Of a DNA stretch of 64,000 nt, positions 61,134-64,000 are shown piece after piece. How positions within the stretch are numbered: the first letter of the stretch is position 1; the number at the start of each line of letters is the position of its first letter. The position numbers and the translations under genes were made by a program. Source of the DNA: Lucifuga dentata. Its lineage: Eukaryota; Chordata; Actinopteri; Ophidiiformes; Bythitidae. The DNA lies in contig VXCM01000136.1 in assembly GCA_014773175.1 (NCBI GenBank), positions 186,001 through 250,000 of the forward strand, read 5' to 3'. The notes beneath the pieces are model-generated. The model was not told the DNA's origin. It did not search any database and saw only the letters and a program-made list of their open reading frames with translations.

Positions 61134-61136
<3 letters not shown>

Positions 61137-61176
<40 letters not shown>
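61137..61176. repeat. (GT)n microsatellite
   Basis: About 20 GT units followed by GC/GT alternation. It creates long spurious His-Thr ORFs on the minus strand. Confidence 0.95.
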
Positions 61177-61179
<3 letters not shown>

Positions 61180-62330
61180 ACGCGTGCGTGTGCGTGAGCG
61201 TGAGCAGTAAGAGCTTGGCTTTGACTCTGTTTCCCTCCAGAGATGAAGTGAGCAGTAATGAGGCCCTGAGCTGCTGAGCTGAAGACTGGACAGCCAGGGA
61301 AGATGACCTTGACTACAACACACACACACACACACAAAACCCAAATCTCCAGTATATTATAACCATACATGACGTTATAAGCTGTGGAAAAATACTTTAT
61401 TGTCCAAAACTTTCCCTTAAATGTTATCAAAGGTAAGAAAATCAATCTACTCTTTATCTTCTCATACAAACAAATGGATTTAAGGCTAAACCAAACTGTC
61501 CAGAGACAAAGAGCCATTCACATATGAAGGTTACAAGTTACAGAAGCAAACATACATACAGTATATATACACCTTAAGCCAGTGGCTACTAAACCTGTTC
61601 TATGGACCTACATAAGCCAATCCAGCCATGACCTGCAGGAAGCCAGTTTAAACTAATCCCCACAACTGTAAAAATGCTTTCTCTCCCTTCAAAAGAGGAT
61701 TTAAATTACTTTCCACTTACAACTGCTGCTGCTGCAGCTTTTATATACATATAATGGAATATCCTTCCATTCTGCCTCCCTGCCATCAGCTAATACACAC
61801 ATGCTGGTGCTCAAATACACTTTGTGGTTCCAAATATTATCATGCTCTCATATTGTCATGTTGTAGTTAAACACAACACGCACCCATGTCTGTTCACACG
61901 CGTGCAGGTATGTCATATTCAGTCAGAAGGGGAAAACACACATACAGTGAGCTTATTCTCCCCCTTATTAGTTTGTGCCTGCACACTGTCACTGAAGGGC
62001 CAGAGGGCAAACAGGAGATATTGCACGTTAAAACATACACACACACACTTGAGCACGCTTGGTGTTCTAGATCTCATTCTCCTCACCAGTGCTTGTGTAA
62101 GGTGCAGTGGGGCATTCCGAGCACACAAACACATGCTGTTGAGGAGTAACATGATTATCTCCATTTTATGTCTGTGACTGGATCATATTGAGAGGTAAGA
62201 CCATCAGACATCATCAAAAAGGAGACACACACACACACACAACCCATGAGACATTAATATGTTCAGTACTCAATACATGATGTGGATGCTTGAACTATTG
62301 TGATTCGGCATGGAATTTAGGCGCTATTGA

Positions 62331-62369
<39 letters not shown>

Positions 62370-62625
62370 GTATCTATTACAAGAGGTTGCTGCTTTGCTA
62401 TTATGTACACTGTATACTGCTATGTAACTGCACACCATAGGTCAATAAACCTAAATTTTTTTTTAATTCTTCATTTTGGTCCCAGTTGAAAACAGTACCA
62501 CCCTAACACCCCCACCCCCAACCCCACACACACACCACCCCACACACGATAGTGGTCCTTCCATTAGGTAAGTTAGGTAATTGCCTAGGGTGGCAAGTGG
62601 GAGAGAGGTGACGAAATGTTCCCAT

Positions 62626-62649
62626 TCCCCGGCTCACAGTTGAGCCGTG

Positions 62650-62685
<36 letters not shown>

Positions 62686-62711
62686 TNTCCCCGGCTCACA
62701 GTTGAGCCGTG

Positions 62712-62747
<36 letters not shown>

Positions 62748-62748
62748 T
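62626..62748. repeat. 61-bp duplication across a single N (likely assembly artefact)
   Basis: 62626-62686 equals 62688-62748, with N at 62687. The block includes CT and CA runs. Confidence 0.9.
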
Positions 62749-62846
62749 ACACACACACACAGCATATCAATCCATTTGTCCTCAGATTTAGTCTAAGACG
62801 CTAAATGTAGTCTTGCCGAGGGCAGCAAGGGACCCAGGGACCGCCA

Positions 62847-62848
<2 letters not shown>

Positions 62849-62886
<38 letters not shown>
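62849..62886. repeat. (CA)n microsatellite
   Basis: About 19 CA units just beyond the 3' end of the old SINE copy. Confidence 0.95.
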
Positions 62887-62891
<5 letters not shown>

Positions 62892-62910
62892 TTCCCATCA
62901 AAATTGTACA

Positions 62911-63166
62911 CCTGTTTATTCAGGGTCATGGGGGCTGGACTATATCCCAGCATGCACCGGGACCAACGCAGAGAAACACCCTGGACAGGTCACACAGACT
63001 CCGCCTATTAGAGATTCTGATTCATCTAAGCAGCAATTTCTTTGAACTGTAGGAGGAAACCCACACAGACACATTCCACCCACAGAGGACTGAAGCTGGG
63101 ATTTGAGCTCATGACCTTCATGCCTTGAGGCGACAGCGCTAACCACCGAGCTCCTGTGATGCCCAC
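62911..63166 (-). mobile_element. Old SINE copy, minus strand, same family as 16581-16945
   Basis: Read on the minus strand it has 'cggtggttagcgctgtcgcc' (A-box side), 'gagctcaaatccc' (a degraded B box), 'tgtgtgggtttcctcctaca', and 'gacctgtccagggtgt', in the same order as the young copy. It lacks the extra hairpin arm seen at 16597-16636, which supports that arm being a private change in the young copy. Confidence 0.7.
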
Positions 63167-63433
63167 AGACTAACATCTGTTCATATCATGTTAAATACTG
63201 TCAGAACTCATCACAGAAACCAATTTAGCAGGTATTCTGAGGTAATAGATTTCATACGCCAACAAATCTCAGGGTTCTCTCACCTTTAAAAAAATTATTT
63301 CTTCCCTTTCTTTAGATATTTGACAAATTATTTTATTGCTGTGTGGAGGTAGAAATTACAGATCATTCCCAGATTTTCCAAACATACACACCCACAACCC
63401 ATGGAATCCTAAAGGTCAGAGAGACTGGCTGAT

Positions 63434-63664
63434 ATGAAGGCTGCCATGTTGAAACTTTTGGAAAATCTATATGGTGATAGAATAAGGTTTTCTGCTGTCT
63501 CAGCTGGTATCATTGATGTCAAGGCACTTATGCTGAATTTTTCCATTGGAGATGTTAATAGCCATAGTTTTACAAGTAAAATCCAAAAGCCTTTCCTGGA
63601 TAGATGGATTAAAAAAATCTCAACAGGAATAGACTACAGAAGATGTAAAAAATCCTTTCTTTAG
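63434..63664 (+). other. Unassigned 76-codon open frame at the window edge
   Basis: An open frame starting MKAAMLKLLENLYGDRIRFS and ending KKSFL, free of microsatellite sequence. I do not recognise the protein. There is no convincing splice or polyadenylation context, and the downstream sequence has stops in all frames. It could be transposon debris or chance. Confidence 0.2.
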
Positions 63665-64000
63665 CTGCAATAGCACACAAGTCGTATTATTTTCCCCACG
63701 CTTTATTTTCATAATTTGTATGACTGTAATGACGGTATTAAAAATTTTGAAATTTCACAGTAGAACTTATTGGGCCTACAGGGCATGACATTCTCCAACA
63801 GTCTGCATAAAGAATACTTTCAACACAAAACCCACAATGTAATGAGAACTAGCTATTCCGATTTCCTTATTATTCCTGGCTTGAAATTGCACGAATTATC
63901 TAATTTTATGTCTTACTGTAAATATTCTGAGGTCATTTGGCAAGTACAGCTGTTGTATTTCATAAGAGGAATGTATTCTTTAATCCATATTAAATCAGCT

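Larger units (their letters stand above)
57576..64000. other. 3' flank of chchd3, no gene recognised
   Basis: 6.4 kb with microsatellites ((GA)n 58184-58224, (CA)n 59482-59510, (GT)n 61137-61176, (CA)n 62849-62886), an old minus-strand SINE copy (62911-63166) and one single-N duplication (62626-62748). A stretch at 60400-60960 is rich in ATTA and TAAT cores. In mammals CHCHD3 lies between EXOC4 and PLXNA4, with PLXNA4 on the 3' side. I saw no plexin-like coding sequence here. Confidence 0.6.

Noticed and set aside
61239..61250. Acceptor-like CCCTCCAG followed by AGATGA
   Set aside because: In the required phase it gives one residue and then a stop, and it lies beyond the polyadenylation signals.
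60969..61517. 182-residue minus-strand ORF
   Set aside because: Its core is a His-Thr read-through of (GT)n. The flanking residues show no domain and there is no splice context.

Overview
The window looks like teleost fish genomic DNA. It has long introns packed with dinucleotide microsatellites, fish-type interspersed repeats (a tRNA-like SINE with an ATGG tail, an RTE/Rex3-like LINE, Tc1-like and hAT relics), and short phase-matched exons bounded by GT/AG. No bacterial-style ORF arrangement, rRNA or CRISPR array was seen. Almost every long ORF is a read-through of a (CA)n, (GT)n or (CT)n tract.

The only gene I can support is the 3' two-thirds of a plus-strand chchd3, which encodes MIC19, the CHCH-domain subunit of the mitochondrial MICOS complex. 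Its start lies upstream of the window. Six constitutive exons were placed from reading frame, splice sites and family resemblance: 2444-2537, 12132-12312, 32014-32097, 41485-41555, 54083-54218 and 56880 onward, with the stop codon at 56901-56903. Intron phases are consistent throughout (2, 0, 0, 2, 0). Together they encode about 196 residues: a long charged coiled coil, the linker, a CHCH domain with two CX9C motifs, and a seven-residue tail. A candidate 15-nt in-frame microexon at 30893-30907 would add five residues at the coiled-coil/linker junction. It is the most interesting functional prediction here.

Layout: 1-2443 is upstream intron; 2538-12131, 12313-32013, 32098-41484, 41556-54082 and 54219-56879 are introns; about 56904-57575 is the 3' UTR with three AATAAA signals; 57576-64000 is 3' flank with no recognised gene. 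The introns hold a young SINE with a perfect 14-bp target-site duplication (16581-16945), two older copies of that family (one in the 3' flank), a Tc1-type MITE (18254-18608), a decayed Tc1 transposase (about 38930-39910), two hAT relics (about 22245-23010 and 45512-46395), an RTE/Rex3-like LINE 3' end (about 46404-47368), a more decayed LINE end (about 7110-7640) and an unclassified internally repeated element (about 13961-14645).

The assembly carries a clear artefact. Ten single-N joins are flanked on both sides by the same 61-72 bp sequence, which points to unmerged contig overlaps; these are not real duplications. Ten further single Ns sit in homopolymers or low-complexity tracts, two of them just upstream of chchd3 splice acceptors.
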